From JAUYQR01 sp050632395 (lineage in GTDB: Bacteria; Pseudomonadota; Alphaproteobacteria; Rhodobacterales; Rhodobacteraceae), in NCBI RefSeq assembly GCF_050632395.1, contig NZ_CP192600.1:496001-560000 (forward strand): 64,000 nucleotides of DNA, in the 5' to 3' direction. This document shows positions 51,126-59,251 of this stretch, piece after piece (positions within the stretch are counted from its first letter, which is position 1; every line of letters begins with the position of its first letter). The position numbers were made by a program, and so were the translations under genes. The notes under the pieces were generated by a model. It worked only from the letters and a program-made list of their open reading frames with translations, ran no database searches and was not told the origin of the DNA.

Positions 51126-51239
51126 ACCAAGGGAGGCCAGAGTGTTGGCGCTGTGCCGGACCAGGAGCGCTGGGGAAGGGGAACTTCTGACGCGGGGAGC
51201 CTGACGCCAGGATCGTCTGGCGAGCGCGGACGTGGGCGA

Positions 51240-51893
51240 TCAGGCGGCCGTCTGGATCAGATGCACAGTAACGGCGGCGTAGAACACCATGCTCGCGGCC
51301 AGCACGAAGACGTGCCAGATCGTGTAGTGAAACGGCAGGCGTTCAAACAAAAAGAAGCCGACACCGATGGTGTAGAGCGCGCCGCCCGTCACGATAAGCA
51401 GGGTGACAAGCCATGAGAGGCTGGCAAAGAAATCACTGCCTGCGAAGAGGCCGGCCCAGCCCATTGCCAGCGCGAGGCCGACGGCCACCAATTTCAGCCG
51501 GTCGGGAGCCATGATCCGCATGCCGGAGCCTGCCACCGCAGCCCCCCAGAGGCCGGGCAGGAGCCAGCCGCCCTGACCGCCCGACAGCATCAGGAAGGGC
51601 GTGTAGGTGGCGGCGATCTTGATGAAGATCGCGGTGTGGTCGAGGTGGCGGAAAAAGGCGCGGCGACGAGTCTCGACGGTCATGTTGTAGAGCGCCGAGC
51701 ACAGGAGCATAGCGATCAGCGCCACGCCGTAGAGCGTGGTTCCCGCGACGGCCGGGATATCGCCGCGCAGGAATACCGCGAGGCCGACGAGCACCGGCAC
51801 CGCAACCAGCGCGATTGCGACGCCGGAGACATGGACGGCGGCGTCGCTGAGCCATTCGGCCCTGGTATAGTCATGGCGTGCTGTCAAAAGCAT
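51240..51893 (-). CDS. Hemolysin III (HlyIII/PAQR)-family membrane protein
   Basis: A 217-residue seven-helix membrane protein of the HlyIII/adiponectin-receptor superfamily. Conserved elements are CSALYNMT, RHLDHTAIFIKIAATYTPF and FHYTIWHVFVLAAS; the histidines and aspartate presumably bind zinc. Members may be hydrolases acting on lipids, and the hemolysin name is historical. Here the first motif carries YN rather than the YH of many members, as is common in alphaproteobacteria. No operon partner is visible. Confidence 0.88.
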   Translation of the reverse strand: MLLTARHDYTRAEWLSDAAVHVSGVAIALVAVPVLVGLAVFLRGDIPAVAGTTLYGVALIAMLLCSALYNMTVETRRRAFFRHLDHTAIFIKIAATYTPFLMLSGGQGGWLLPGLWGAAVAGSGMRIMAPDRLKLVAVGLALAMGWAGLFAGSDFFASLSWLVTLLIVTGGALYTIGVGFFLFERLPFHYTIWHVFVLAASMVFYAAVTVHLIQTAA

Positions 51894-51946
51894 GATTGAG
51901 AGGGTAGCACGACTGGCCGTCGCAGCGCGGTAAACGTTGCGTCATG

Positions 51947-52372
51947 TCAGCGGGGCAGCGGCATTTCCAGCATGGGATCACCGCCGTCGATGAACAGCTT
52001 TCCGGTTGGCGTCAGGGCGGCGGCGATACGGGCAAGCGCCTGTTCGGCCAGTTCGGGGTGGCGGCCGTCCAATGCACCGACGCGCATCGCGAAGGCAAGG
52101 TCGAAGGGGGCGTCTTCGGGTTGCAGGCGCAGGTCTTCGACGGCGACGTGGCGCAGGCGCAGAAGGCCTGCGGCGATTTCGGTGGTGGAGCGGGCCTGTG
52201 CCTGCGAGATGGCGCGGGCGGAGCGGTCGATGCCAAGAACCATTCCCGGCCCGATGCGTGCTGCCACCAGCCGTGCGGCAACACCCGGACCGCAGCCGAT
52301 TTCAAGGACGCGCATCCCCGGTTGCAGCGGCAGCGCTGCCACGAAATCGGCGATGCGGTCGGAGACGGTCAC
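51947..52372 (-). CDS. Small class I SAM-dependent methyltransferase
   Basis: A 141-residue Rossmann methyltransferase, shorter than most. Motif I VLEIGCGPGVAARLVAARIG, a GIDRS (acidic loop after strand 2), and FDLAFAMRVGALDG are present; the substrate-binding C-terminal part is minimal. Start is GTG in a GTGA overlap with the upstream DUF1244 gene. Substrate unknown. With the two genes upstream it forms a tightly coupled set of three. Confidence 0.8.
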   Translation of the reverse strand: MTVSDRIADFVAALPLQPGMRVLEIGCGPGVAARLVAARIGPGMVLGIDRSARAISQAQARSTTEIAAGLLRLRHVAVEDLRLQPEDAPFDLAFAMRVGALDGRHPELAEQALARIAAALTPTGKLFIDGGDPMLEMPLPR

Positions 52373-52683
52373 GGCTTTGGCCCGACGTTTTCGGCAAAGG
52401 CCACGTCGAAGGCGGCCTTCTTGACAGCGTCCGCCTCGGTCTGGGTCTGTGCGACCCAATCCGCGTAGGGCATACCGTAGACGATTTCGCGGGCTTCGTC
52501 CTTTGTCATCGGGATGCCCTTCGCATTGGCCGCTTCCTGATACCAGCGCGACAGGCAGTTGCGGCAGAAGCCACCGAGGTTCATCAGGTCGATGTTCTGC
52601 ACGTCAGGGCGCTTTTCCATCAGGTGATGGAGGAGGGCGCGGAAGGCGGCGGCTTCAAGTTCGATGCGGGTGGTGTCGTCCAT
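52369..52683 (-). CDS. DUF1244 domain protein
   Basis: A 104-residue protein matching DUF1244: AAFRALLHHLMEKRPDVQNIDLMNLGGFCRNCLSRWY and the downstream KDEAREIVYGMPYADWV. The FCRNCLSxW motif has two cysteines that may bind a metal or take part in redox chemistry. The family is widespread in alpha- and gammaproteobacteria and uncharacterised to my knowledge. It overlaps the NFGA-family gene by one base and the methyltransferase by four. Confidence 0.92.
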   Translation of the reverse strand: MDDTTRIELEAAAFRALLHHLMEKRPDVQNIDLMNLGGFCRNCLSRWYQEAANAKGIPMTKDEAREIVYGMPYADWVAQTQTEADAVKKAAFDVAFAENVGPKP

Positions 52684-53414
52684 CAGAGGGTCTCCAGCAC
52701 TTGCGAAAGGAGGGGGGCGAGGCGGTCGGCCCAGTGGCGCTGACCAACGCTGGTGTCGATCAGATCGTTCCTGAGTTCGATCAAGGTGTTCAGGCGGCCT
52801 TTTGCAAGGGCGTGGCGGTCGATTGCATCGCCGGGCAGGTGGCCAGAGTAGGGTTCGTTGTCACCGATGCAAAGGTCGGGTTCGGCCATCAGGCGGGCGA
52901 TCAGGGGTTTCGACAGGCGTTCGTCGAGGTGGCTGTAGAGGATGCCGACGTGCCAGGGCCGGGGCGGGCGGCCGTTGAGGCGGGGCGTGAAGGAGTGGAT
53001 CGCCACGATCACAGTGTCTTCGCGTCGCGCGGCGAGGCGGCCGTAGGCGTCGTGATAGGGGCGGTAGAGCCGGTCGAGGCGGTCTTCGACGGCGGCGGGG
53101 GTGATGTTGCGGTTGGCGGGGATGATGGTGCCGTCGTAAAGCTGCATCACGAGGGTCGGGTCATCCTCGCCCCGGTTCGGGTCGATCACGAGGCGGGAGA
53201 AATCCGACAGGATCACCGGGCTGTCGAGCCGTTCGCCCAAGGCAAGTGCCAGACCGGCGGCGCCGACATCCCAGGCGATGTGGCGGGCCATGTCTTCGGG
53301 GCCGATGCCGAGCGAGCCGCCGCCGATCCATTCAGGCACATGGTTGGAGGCGTGGTCGCAGGTAACGAGCCAGCGACCGGGTCGTGCCTTGCCTTCGATG
53401 CGGAATGCCATCAT
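52683..53414 (-). CDS. N-formylglutamate amidohydrolase family protein
   Basis: A 243-residue FGase/HutG-like zinc hydrolase. CDHASNHVPEW, AWDVGAAGLALAL, FSRLVIDPNRG and IHSFTPRLNGRPRPW-like text (HSFTPRLNGRPPRPW) carry the family's metal-binding His and Asp. Known members split N-formyl-L-glutamate in histidine degradation. No hut gene lies nearby, so the native substrate is open. It starts the coupled set with DUF1244 and a methyltransferase, and is divergent from pyk. Confidence 0.85.
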   Translation of the reverse strand: MMAFRIEGKARPGRWLVTCDHASNHVPEWIGGGSLGIGPEDMARHIAWDVGAAGLALALGERLDSPVILSDFSRLVIDPNRGEDDPTLVMQLYDGTIIPANRNITPAAVEDRLDRLYRPYHDAYGRLAARREDTVIVAIHSFTPRLNGRPPRPWHVGILYSHLDERLSKPLIARLMAEPDLCIGDNEPYSGHLPGDAIDRHALAKGRLNTLIELRNDLIDTSVGQRHWADRLAPLLSQVLETL

Positions 53415-53576
53415 TGCCCCCGTTCAGTGCTGGCCAAGGGCTAGTGGATTGGTGCGGGGACGTCCATCGGGGCAAAGCGTGCGATGCGCAAAAGTGCCCG
53501 GTTGCCCAATGGCCCGGTTTGCGCGATAAGGCCAGCGGCCCACGATACAGATGCACACGACGAAAAGGAAAAAGGC

Positions 53577-55022
53577 ATGAGACGCCTTCGGAACGTGAAG
53601 ATTGTGGCCACCCTCGGGCCGGCTTCCAGCAGCTATGAGATGATCAAGGCTTTGTTCGAGGCGGGGGCAGATGTGTTCCGGCTGAACATGAGCCACGGGG
53701 TGCATGAGGATATTCGCAAGCGCCACGAGATCATCCGCCGGGTCGAGGCGGAGACCGGGCGGCCGATCGCGATTCTGGCCGATTTGCAGGGGCCGAAGCT
53801 GCGGGTCGGGGTCTTTGCCAATGGCGAGGAAGACCTGATTGAGGGGGCGGCGTTCCGGATGGACCTGTCGTCGGCGCCGGGCGATGTGAACCGGGTGCAA
53901 TTGCCGCATCCGGAGATTTTCGCAGCGCTGGAGCCGGGGTCGTCGCTGTTGGTGAACGACGGCAAGATCCGGTTGCAGGTAAAGGATTGCGGCAAGGATT
54001 ACGCCAACTGCACCGTGACGGTTGGCGGCACCATCTCGAACCGCAAGGGCGTGAACGTGCCGGACGTGGTGCTGCCGCTGGCGGCCTTGTCGGAGAAGGA
54101 CCGGGGCGATCTGGAGTTTGTCTGCGCGCTGGGCGTGGACTGGCTGGCGCTGAGTTTCGTGCAGCGGCCGGAGGATGTGCTGGAGGCGCGGGCCTTGGCC
54201 AAGGGGCGGGCGGCGATCATGTCGAAGATCGAGAAGCCGGCGGCGGTGAAGGCGTATGACGCCATTTTGCAGGTGAGCGACGGGATCATGGTGGCGCGGG
54301 GCGATCTGGGGGTGGAACTGCCGGTGACCTCGGTGCCGCCGATCCAGAAGCGGCTGGTGCGTGGGGCGCGGGCGGCGGCGAAACCGGTGATCGTGGCGAC
54401 GCAGATGCTGGAATCGATGATCGAAAGCCCGGTGCCGACGCGGGCCGAGGTTTCGGACGTGGCGACGGCGATCTACGAGGGTGCTGACGCGGTGATGCTG
54501 TCGGCGGAATCGGCGGCGGGGAAGTACCCGGTCGAGGCGGTGCGCACGATGAATGCGGTGGCGATGAGCGTGGAAAGCGACCCGACCTTCCGGTCGGTGA
54601 TCGAGGCGAGCCGTGTGGTGCGGCGCGAATCGATTGCAGACGGGATCGTGGCGGCGGCGCGCGAGATTGCCGAGGCCACCAACATCAAGGCGATCTGCTG
54701 CTTCAGCCAGTCCGGCACCACGGCGGCGCTGGTCGCACGTGAGCGGCCTCATGTGGCGATTCTGGCGCTGACGCCGTTGATGTCTACCGCGCGGCGGATG
54801 GCGCTGACCTGGGGCACGCATTGCGTGATCACCGAGCCGCAGGACCGGTTCAAGGGCGCGGTGCTGGCCGCGATCCGGGCCGCACGGGATGGCGGCTTTG
54901 CCACCGACGAGGACCAGATCGTGGTGACCGCGGGCGTGCCGTTCAACGTGAAGGGTACAACCAACATCCTGCGTGTGGCGCCTTGCGATGAACGATTGAT
55001 TTCGCGGGTCGACCCCGAGTAA
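53577..55022 (+). CDS. pyk: Pyruvate kinase
   Basis: A 481-residue protein. Expected motifs: KIVATLGPASSS, ADVFRLNMSHG, ILADLQGPKLRVG, IMSKIEKPAAV (catalytic lysine), MVARGDLGVELP, and ATQMLESMIESPVPTRAEVSDVA. The C-terminal allosteric domain is present. It converts PEP and ADP to pyruvate and ATP. AAGGA lies 8 bases before the ATG at 53577; a 31-codon upstream in-frame extension is not family-like. A 74-residue membrane protein follows. Confidence 0.97.
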   Translation: MRRLRNVKIVATLGPASSSYEMIKALFEAGADVFRLNMSHGVHEDIRKRHEIIRRVEAETGRPIAILADLQGPKLRVGVFANGEEDLIEGAAFRMDLSSAPGDVNRVQLPHPEIFAALEPGSSLLVNDGKIRLQVKDCGKDYANCTVTVGGTISNRKGVNVPDVVLPLAALSEKDRGDLEFVCALGVDWLALSFVQRPEDVLEARALAKGRAAIMSKIEKPAAVKAYDAILQVSDGIMVARGDLGVELPVTSVPPIQKRLVRGARAAAKPVIVATQMLESMIESPVPTRAEVSDVATAIYEGADAVMLSAESAAGKYPVEAVRTMNAVAMSVESDPTFRSVIEASRVVRRESIADGIVAAAREIAEATNIKAICCFSQSGTTAALVARERPHVAILALTPLMSTARRMALTWGTHCVITEPQDRFKGAVLAAIRAARDGGFATDEDQIVVTAGVPFNVKGTTNILRVAPCDERLISRVDPE

Positions 55023-55056
55023 CATCCGGCCAGCGCAGTCTTTTCGCGAGGGACAG

Positions 55057-55281
55057 ATGGACGCCGACCTCATCCTGACGATCGGAGTTGCGTTGTTCAT
55101 CGTCACCATTCCGTCGCTGCTTTCGGCGTTTTCCGAAGGCGAACCGCCCCGTGTGGGAGCGATCCTTCTGATCGCGTCTTTGGGACTGGTGGTGACCGCG
55201 GTGACCACCAAGCCCGGCGGCTATGCGTTTCGCGAGGTGCCGGGCATCATGCTGGATGTGACGGCGCGCTATATCAAGTGA
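55057..55281 (+). CDS. Small two-helix membrane protein, unknown function
   Basis: A 74-residue protein preceded by GAGGGA. Two hydrophobic helices (LILTIGVALFIVTIPSLLSAF and GAILLIASLGLVVTAVTT) are separated by EGEPPR, and the C-terminus is soluble (REVPGIMLDVTARYIK). It is 34 bases after pyk and likely co-transcribed. Similar proteins sit next to pyk in other Rhodobacteraceae from memory, but no function is known. Confidence 0.7.
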   Translation: MDADLILTIGVALFIVTIPSLLSAFSEGEPPRVGAILLIASLGLVVTAVTTKPGGYAFREVPGIMLDVTARYIK

Positions 55282-55285
55282 TCCC

Positions 55286-55314
55286 TTGCAGGTTTGGCGC
55301 GCCGGCCTTATAGG
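55286..55314 (+). promoter_or_regulatory. Sigma-70-like promoter for rpmI-rplT
   Basis: TTGCAG and TATAGG separated by exactly 17 bases, about 70 bases before the rpmI ATG. Four of six bases match in each of the two hexamers, a good score for GC-rich DNA. Confidence 0.6.
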
Positions 55315-55384
55315 GGCGGCTCGATACCCCGCACGGCCGGCCAACGTGGCATGCCGAGTCGTGCCTGAAACCATGGAGATGGAA

Positions 55385-55585
55385 ATGCCCAAGATGAAGA
55401 CCAAGTCGGCGGCGAAGAAGCGTTTCAGCTTCACGGCCTCCGGTCGGGCGAAAGCTGGCGTCGCCGGCAAGCGCCACGGCATGATCAAGCGCACGACGAA
55501 GTTCATTCGCGATGCTTCCGGTACGATGCTGTTGTCCGCCTCGGACACCAAGATCGTCAAGAAGTACATGCCCTACGACCGGTAA
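55385..55585 (+). CDS. rpmI: 50S ribosomal protein L35
   Basis: A 66-residue basic protein starting MPKMKTKSAAKKRF and containing the L35 core KRHGMIKRTTKFIRDASGT. The ATG at 55385 gives the universal N-terminus; an ATG at 55373 would add MEME. Length equals the family's usual one. It is followed 12 bases later by rplT, the standard pair; infC is not adjacent here. Confidence 0.97.
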   Translation: MPKMKTKSAAKKRFSFTASGRAKAGVAGKRHGMIKRTTKFIRDASGTMLLSASDTKIVKKYMPYDR

Positions 55586-55597
55586 GGAGAGCACCAG

Positions 55598-55960
55598 ATG
55601 TCCCGCGTTAAATCCGGCAAGGTGACCCACGCCCGTCACAAGAAAGTAATCAAGGCAGCCGCCGGTTACTATGCCGCCCGTTCCACGAACTTCCGTACCG
55701 CCACCCAGGCGGTCGACAAGGCCAACCAGTACGCGACCCGCGACCGCAAGACCCGCAAGCGCAACTTCCGCGCGCTGTGGATCCAGCGGATCAACGCTGC
55801 CGTCCGGTTGTTCGATGCCGAGATGACCTATTCGCGCCTGATCAACGGTCTGGCGAAAGCCGGGATCGAAGTGGACCGCAAGGTTCTGGCCGATCTGGCA
55901 GTGCATGAGCCGGAGGCGTTCAACGCCATTGCCGGCCAAGCGAAAGCCGCGCTGGTCTGA
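55598..55960 (+). CDS. rplT: 50S ribosomal protein L20
   Basis: A 120-residue basic protein with the L20 motifs MSRVKSGKVTHARHKKVIKAA, GYYAARSTNFRTATQAVDKA and RINAAVRLFDAEMTYSRLINGLAKAGIEVDRKVLADLAV. It binds 23S rRNA early in 50S assembly. AAGGAGAGCACC precedes the ATG. The transcript ends at the terminator at 55984-56013. Confidence 0.98.
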   Translation: MSRVKSGKVTHARHKKVIKAAAGYYAARSTNFRTATQAVDKANQYATRDRKTRKRNFRALWIQRINAAVRLFDAEMTYSRLINGLAKAGIEVDRKVLADLAVHEPEAFNAIAGQAKAALV

Positions 55961-55983
55961 GTTCAGGTCTAGACGAGATTTGG

Positions 55984-56016
55984 AAAAGGCCCTGCGGAAA
56001 CGCGGGGCCTTTTGCT
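55984..56016 (+). terminator. Intrinsic terminator after rplT
   Basis: AAAAGGCCCTGCG pairs with CGCGGGGCCTTTT (13 bp with one G-T) around a GAAA tetraloop, ending in TTTT, 24 bases after the rplT stop. A textbook terminator. Confidence 0.92.
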
Positions 56017-56045
56017 TTTATGCCGCGTCTGTGGCCGGGGCTGAA

Positions 56046-56175
56046 GCGAGGGGTTTCACACCCCTCGCGCTCCGCCCCGAAAAACGAGGGGTTTCACACC
56101 CCTCGCGCTCCACTCCGAAAAGCGAGGGGTTTCACACCCCTCGCGCTCCCCGTGGGATATTTTCACGAAGGGGAA
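56046..56175. repeat. Three tandem TTTCACA hairpins, 38-bp period, plus CCCGTGGGATATTTT tail
   Basis: Three units of [G]CGAGGGG-TTTCACA-CCCCTCG(C) start at 56046, 56084 and 56122, spaced exactly 38 bases apart with spacer GCGCTCC-GCCCC/ACTCC-GAAAA. The last is followed by CCCGTGGGATATTTTCACGAAG, the same tail as the other copies of this family. The whole array lies between the rplT terminator and the truB 3' end. Its perfect stems would interfere with transcription from both sides. Confidence 0.9.
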
Positions 56176-56202
56176 GGAGAGTTTTGGTCGAAGTGTCGGG
56201 GT

Positions 56203-57105
56203 TCAGCGGTTGAAGACCCGACTTGGCTGGAGTTCGCCGCTGCGGTAGTGGCCGACCGCGATGGCCTGTCCGTTCAGGCTGGCCCAGCCTTCGGTGCCCC
56301 AGTCGGCGGAGGCGATGACCATGCCGGGGTTGCCGTTGCGCAGGCGGATGGCGCCTTCGGGGGTGGCAGGGAATTCCGGCAGGTCGGCGAGGCCGAGTTC
56401 GAGGGGCAGGAGGCGGGCGTCGAGGGCGTCGGTTTTCGCCTCGGCGTCGATCTGGTCGAGGGTGACGGCGTCCTTTGCATGGAACGGGCCGGACCATTCG
56501 CGGCGTAGCCATTGGACGTGGCCGAGGCAGCCGAGGGTCTGGCCAAGGTCGCGGGCTATGGAGCGGACGTAGCCGCCCTTGCCGCAGACCATTTCAAGGA
56601 GCGCATGATCCGGGTCCGGGCGGGCGAGAAGCGTCAGGCTGTCGACCCAGAGCGGGCGGGCGGCTAGATCCATTACCTCGCCTTCGCGGGCGAGGTCGTA
56701 GGCGCGTTCGCCATCGACCTTCACGGCGGAGAACTGCGGGGGAACTTGCTGGATGTCGCCCCGGAAGGCGGCGAGGGCAGCTTCGATTTCAGCGTCGGTG
56801 GGCCGCTGGTCGCTGCGCTGGATGACCTCGCCTTCGGCGTCGTCGGTGGAGGTGGCGGCGCCGAAGGTGACCATGAAGCGGTAGCATTTCAGCGCGTCGG
56901 TGATGTAGGGCACGGTCTTCGTCGCCTCGCCCAGGGCGATGGCGAGGACGCCGGTAGCGGCGGGATCGAGGGTGCCGGCGTGACCGGCCTTCTGTGCCGA
57001 AAGCGCCCATTTCACCTTGTTGACCACGGCGGTCGAGGTGATTCCTGCCGGCTTGTCGACGATCAGCCAGCCGGAGATGGCGCGGCCCTTTTTGGTGCGG
57101 CCCAC
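56203..57105 (-). CDS. truB: tRNA pseudouridine55 synthase
   Basis: A 300-residue protein, starting at GTG. ISGWLIVDKPAGITSTAVVNKVK and KAGHAGTLDPAATGVL (catalytic D47) are TruB motifs; RSIARDLGQTLGCLGHVQWLRR closes the core. It isomerises U55 in the T-loop of tRNAs. The longer upstream frame is not family-like. A DUF2233 gene ending 4 bases upstream separates it from rbfA, so the usual rbfA-truB pair is interrupted. Confidence 0.95.
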   Translation of the reverse strand: MGRTKKGRAISGWLIVDKPAGITSTAVVNKVKWALSAQKAGHAGTLDPAATGVLAIALGEATKTVPYITDALKCYRFMVTFGAATSTDDAEGEVIQRSDQRPTDAEIEAALAAFRGDIQQVPPQFSAVKVDGERAYDLAREGEVMDLAARPLWVDSLTLLARPDPDHALLEMVCGKGGYVRSIARDLGQTLGCLGHVQWLRREWSGPFHAKDAVTLDQIDAEAKTDALDARLLPLELGLADLPEFPATPEGAIRLRNGNPGMVIASADWGTEGWASLNGQAIAVGHYRSGELQPSRVFNR

Positions 57106-57109
57106 GGGA

Positions 57110-57835
57110 TCAGCCTTTCGGGACGACGGTTCCGACGATCGGCCCCATCGGGAAGCCGCCGTCATGGCGGTTGAGGGAGGGGGCGTAGAGGCGGGAGATG
57201 TTGCCATCGAAGTAGAGCGCGTCGGAGAGGCCAAGTTCGTCGCGGAAGAAGCGGGCGAAGCTGTGGAAGTTGACCGGATCGTTCGAGATGACGAAGACCG
57301 CGCGGGTTCCGTCGTTGGAGACGCCGACGCCGTTGCGGATGTAGGTGCTGTCGCTAGTGGGCAGGAGTTTGGGGTGAAGCTTGCCGTTCAGCACCAGCAT
57401 CGGGCCGGACTGGGTGGCGAAGCGGCAGTCGGGGGCTTCGTCGCGAAAGGTGCGGCTTTCGATCACGCGAAAGGTGTCGGCAATGCAGAAGACGCCGTTG
57501 GGCAGGAGGCCAAAGTTGCCGGGGCCGTCGCGGGTGACGAGGCGGGCGGTCTGGGTGCCGTTTTCGATGTAAAGCCCGACCGGGGCGAGATCGCGGTGAT
57601 ACATGCCGGCGTTCATCGCAAAACCTAGGGTCTGGTCTTCGGTTTCAAGCGCTGCGTTGACCTTGGCGAAGCTGCCGTAGGGGCCGTCGGGGCCGGTGTG
57701 GAAGAGGCGGAGGTCTTCGGTGATTGCAACGTCGCAGAGGGTGTAGGAGGCGCCATCGAAGCTGGTGTCGCGGCAGTCCGCAGCCTGGGCAAGCGCGGGG
57801 GTCAGGAGCAGGAGACCCAGCAGACGGAGGAGCAT
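57110..57835 (-). CDS. Phosphodiester glycosidase family protein (DUF2233, NAGPA-like)
   Basis: A 241-residue protein with a signal peptide (LLRLLGLLLLTPALAQAA). The DUF2233/NAGPA fold shows as FAMNAGMYHRDLAPVGLYIENG, NFGLLPNGVFCI, VSNDGTRAVFVIS and DALYFDGNISRLYAPSLNRHDGG. Family members hydrolyse N-acetylglucosamine phosphodiesters or link to exopolysaccharide. It would act in the periplasm. It is squeezed between rbfA (no gap) and truB. Confidence 0.87.
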   Translation of the reverse strand: MLLRLLGLLLLTPALAQAADCRDTSFDGASYTLCDVAITEDLRLFHTGPDGPYGSFAKVNAALETEDQTLGFAMNAGMYHRDLAPVGLYIENGTQTARLVTRDGPGNFGLLPNGVFCIADTFRVIESRTFRDEAPDCRFATQSGPMLVLNGKLHPKLLPTSDSTYIRNGVGVSNDGTRAVFVISNDPVNFHSFARFFRDELGLSDALYFDGNISRLYAPSLNRHDGGFPMGPIVGTVVPKG

Positions 57836-58279
57836 TCAGGCATCCTCGTCGGGGGTGGTGTGGGGGGGGCTATCGGGGGCGGAGACATCGCGCTGAACGG
57901 TGGGGTTGGAAAACAGGCGGCGGGATTCGTCGAGCCGGTCGAAGGTTTCGTCGGCACGGAAGCGCAGGTCGGGCGCGTGTTTCAGCGTGAGTTCCTGGCT
58001 GATGCGGTGGCGCAGTTCGCCCTTGTTGCGGGCAAGGGCCGCAACGGCATCGGCGATCGGGACGGAGCCCATCAGCGGCATGACGTAGACGGTAGCGATC
58101 TTGAGGTCGGCGGAGACCGACACCTCGCCCACGGTGATGGACATGGCGGAAAGGGCGGTGTCGTGGATCTCGCCCCGATTGAGGATATCGGCCAGGGTGC
58201 GGCGAATGAGTTCGCCGACGCGAAGCTGGCGTTGCGAGGGGCCGGAGGTGTTGAAGCGTTTGGCTGACATTCGGGTCAT
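57836..58279 (-). CDS. rbfA: Ribosome-binding factor A
   Basis: A 147-residue RbfA: SQRQLRVGELIRRTLADILNRGEIHD, MSITVGEVSVSADLKIATVYVMPL and a KH-like C-terminal half with LTLKHAPDLRFRADETFDRLDESRRL. The final 25 residues are a proline-rich tail. It helps 16S rRNA processing and cold adaptation. ATG 58279 chosen; ATG 58270 is an equal alternative with no better ribosome site. It is divergent from dapB across 84 bases. Confidence 0.93.
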   Translation of the reverse strand: MTRMSAKRFNTSGPSQRQLRVGELIRRTLADILNRGEIHDTALSAMSITVGEVSVSADLKIATVYVMPLMGSVPIADAVAALARNKGELRHRISQELTLKHAPDLRFRADETFDRLDESRRLFSNPTVQRDVSAPDSPPHTTPDEDA

Positions 58280-58363
58280 GTAGGCTGTTTCGCCTGCGCC
58301 CGCAACGGCGGGCTTTTGTGCGGTGCAGGAAGGCGCTAGGACGGGGGAAACGGGGGGCGTGCG

Positions 58364-59173
58364 ATGAGTGAACTGCCGGGGATCGTGGTGACCGGGGCGT
58401 CGGGGCGGATGGGGCAGATGCTGATCCGCATGGTGCAGGTTTCGGACAAGGCGCGGCTGGTGGCCTGCGTGGAGCGGGCGGGCCATGCGTGGGTCGGGCG
58501 CGACGTCGGCGAGGCGATGGGCGGGGCGGCCGTGGGTGTGGTGGTGACGGACGATCCGTTGGAGGCGTTTGCAAAGGCGCAGGCGGTGGTGGATTTCACC
58601 TCGCCGGCAGCGACGGTTCAGTTTGCGGCACTGGCGGCACAGGCGCGGGCCGTCCACGTGATCGGGACGACAGGGCTGGAGGCAGAGCATCTGGCGAAGA
58701 TCGAGGCGGCGAGCCGTCATGCGGTGATCGTGCGGGCGGGGAACATGTCGCTGGGGGTGAACTTGCTGACCCGGTTGACGCGAAAGGTGGCCGAGGCGCT
58801 GGATGCCGATTGGGATATCGAGATCGTCGAGGCGCACCACCGGATGAAGGTGGACGCGCCGTCCGGCACCGCGCTGATGCTGGGCGAGGCGGCGGCGGCG
58901 GGGCGGGGTGTGGCGCTGGCGGATGCGCGGGTTTCCGGGCGGGACGGGATTACCGGCGCGCGGGAGCGGGGGACCATCGGGTTCTCGGCCATTCGGGGCG
59001 GCGATATCGTGGGCGAGCATGACGTGATCTTTGCCGCCGATGGCGAGCGGATCGTGCTGCGCCATATCGCGACGGACCGGACGGTGTTTGCGCGCGGTGC
59101 GTTGAGGGCGGCGATCTGGGGTCAGGGCAAGAAGCCCGGGCAGTATGACATGATGGACGTGCTGGGGCTTTGA
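58364..59173 (+). CDS. dapB: 4-hydroxy-tetrahydrodipicolinate reductase
   Basis: A 269-residue protein: NAD(P)-binding IVVTGASGRMGQMLIRMV, HVIGTTGLEAEHLAKIE, the catalytic HH(R)MKVDAPSGTALML (EAHHRMKVDAPSG), and FSAIRGGDIVGEHDV. It makes tetrahydrodipicolinate in the lysine/diaminopimelate pathway. Divergence from rbfA is a common arrangement in Rhodobacterales. GC-rich and G-rich in the third position, like its neighbours. Confidence 0.97.
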   Translation: MSELPGIVVTGASGRMGQMLIRMVQVSDKARLVACVERAGHAWVGRDVGEAMGGAAVGVVVTDDPLEAFAKAQAVVDFTSPAATVQFAALAAQARAVHVIGTTGLEAEHLAKIEAASRHAVIVRAGNMSLGVNLLTRLTRKVAEALDADWDIEIVEAHHRMKVDAPSGTALMLGEAAAAGRGVALADARVSGRDGITGARERGTIGFSAIRGGDIVGEHDVIFAADGERIVLRHIATDRTVFARGALRAAIWGQGKKPGQYDMMDVLGL

Positions 59174-59251
59174 CGGAATTGTGATCCAGTCAGGGGCCGT
59201 GCGCGTAGAAAACGGTTATTCAGTCTTCGCCGGGTTCTGATCGGGGTCATC

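Larger units (their letters stand above)
50889..51239. other. 351-base gap holding two repeat families, no gene
   Basis: Contains copy 3 of the TGTCCCAC palindrome (50895-50911), a TCAATGACTTG motif, a low-GC run with TTTAACGAATTTCC, and the hairpin/CTCCCGTGGGATATTT repeat (51071-51125). A further small hairpin CGCCAG-GATCGT-CTGGCG lies at 51205-51222 near the 3' end of the hemolysin III gene. The plus-strand frames across it are not supported. Confidence 0.6.

Noticed and set aside
50995..51204. 69-codon plus-strand frame over a repeat
   Set aside because: It runs through a dispersed repeat and has no ribosome site or domain; the peptide text of this repeat recurs wherever the repeat does.
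51240..51893. Calling the HlyIII-family gene a haemolysin or virulence factor
   Set aside because: The PAQR/HlyIII family is broadly distributed and the haemolysin name reflects one early assay; no toxin-like gene context is present.
53424..55211. 595-codon minus-strand frame across pyk
   Set aside because: Antisense to pyruvate kinase; no recognisable domain.
56046..56144. CRISPR-like array of three repeats
   Set aside because: The spacers are nearly identical and short, units are palindromic, and no cas gene is near; it is a tandem hairpin array.
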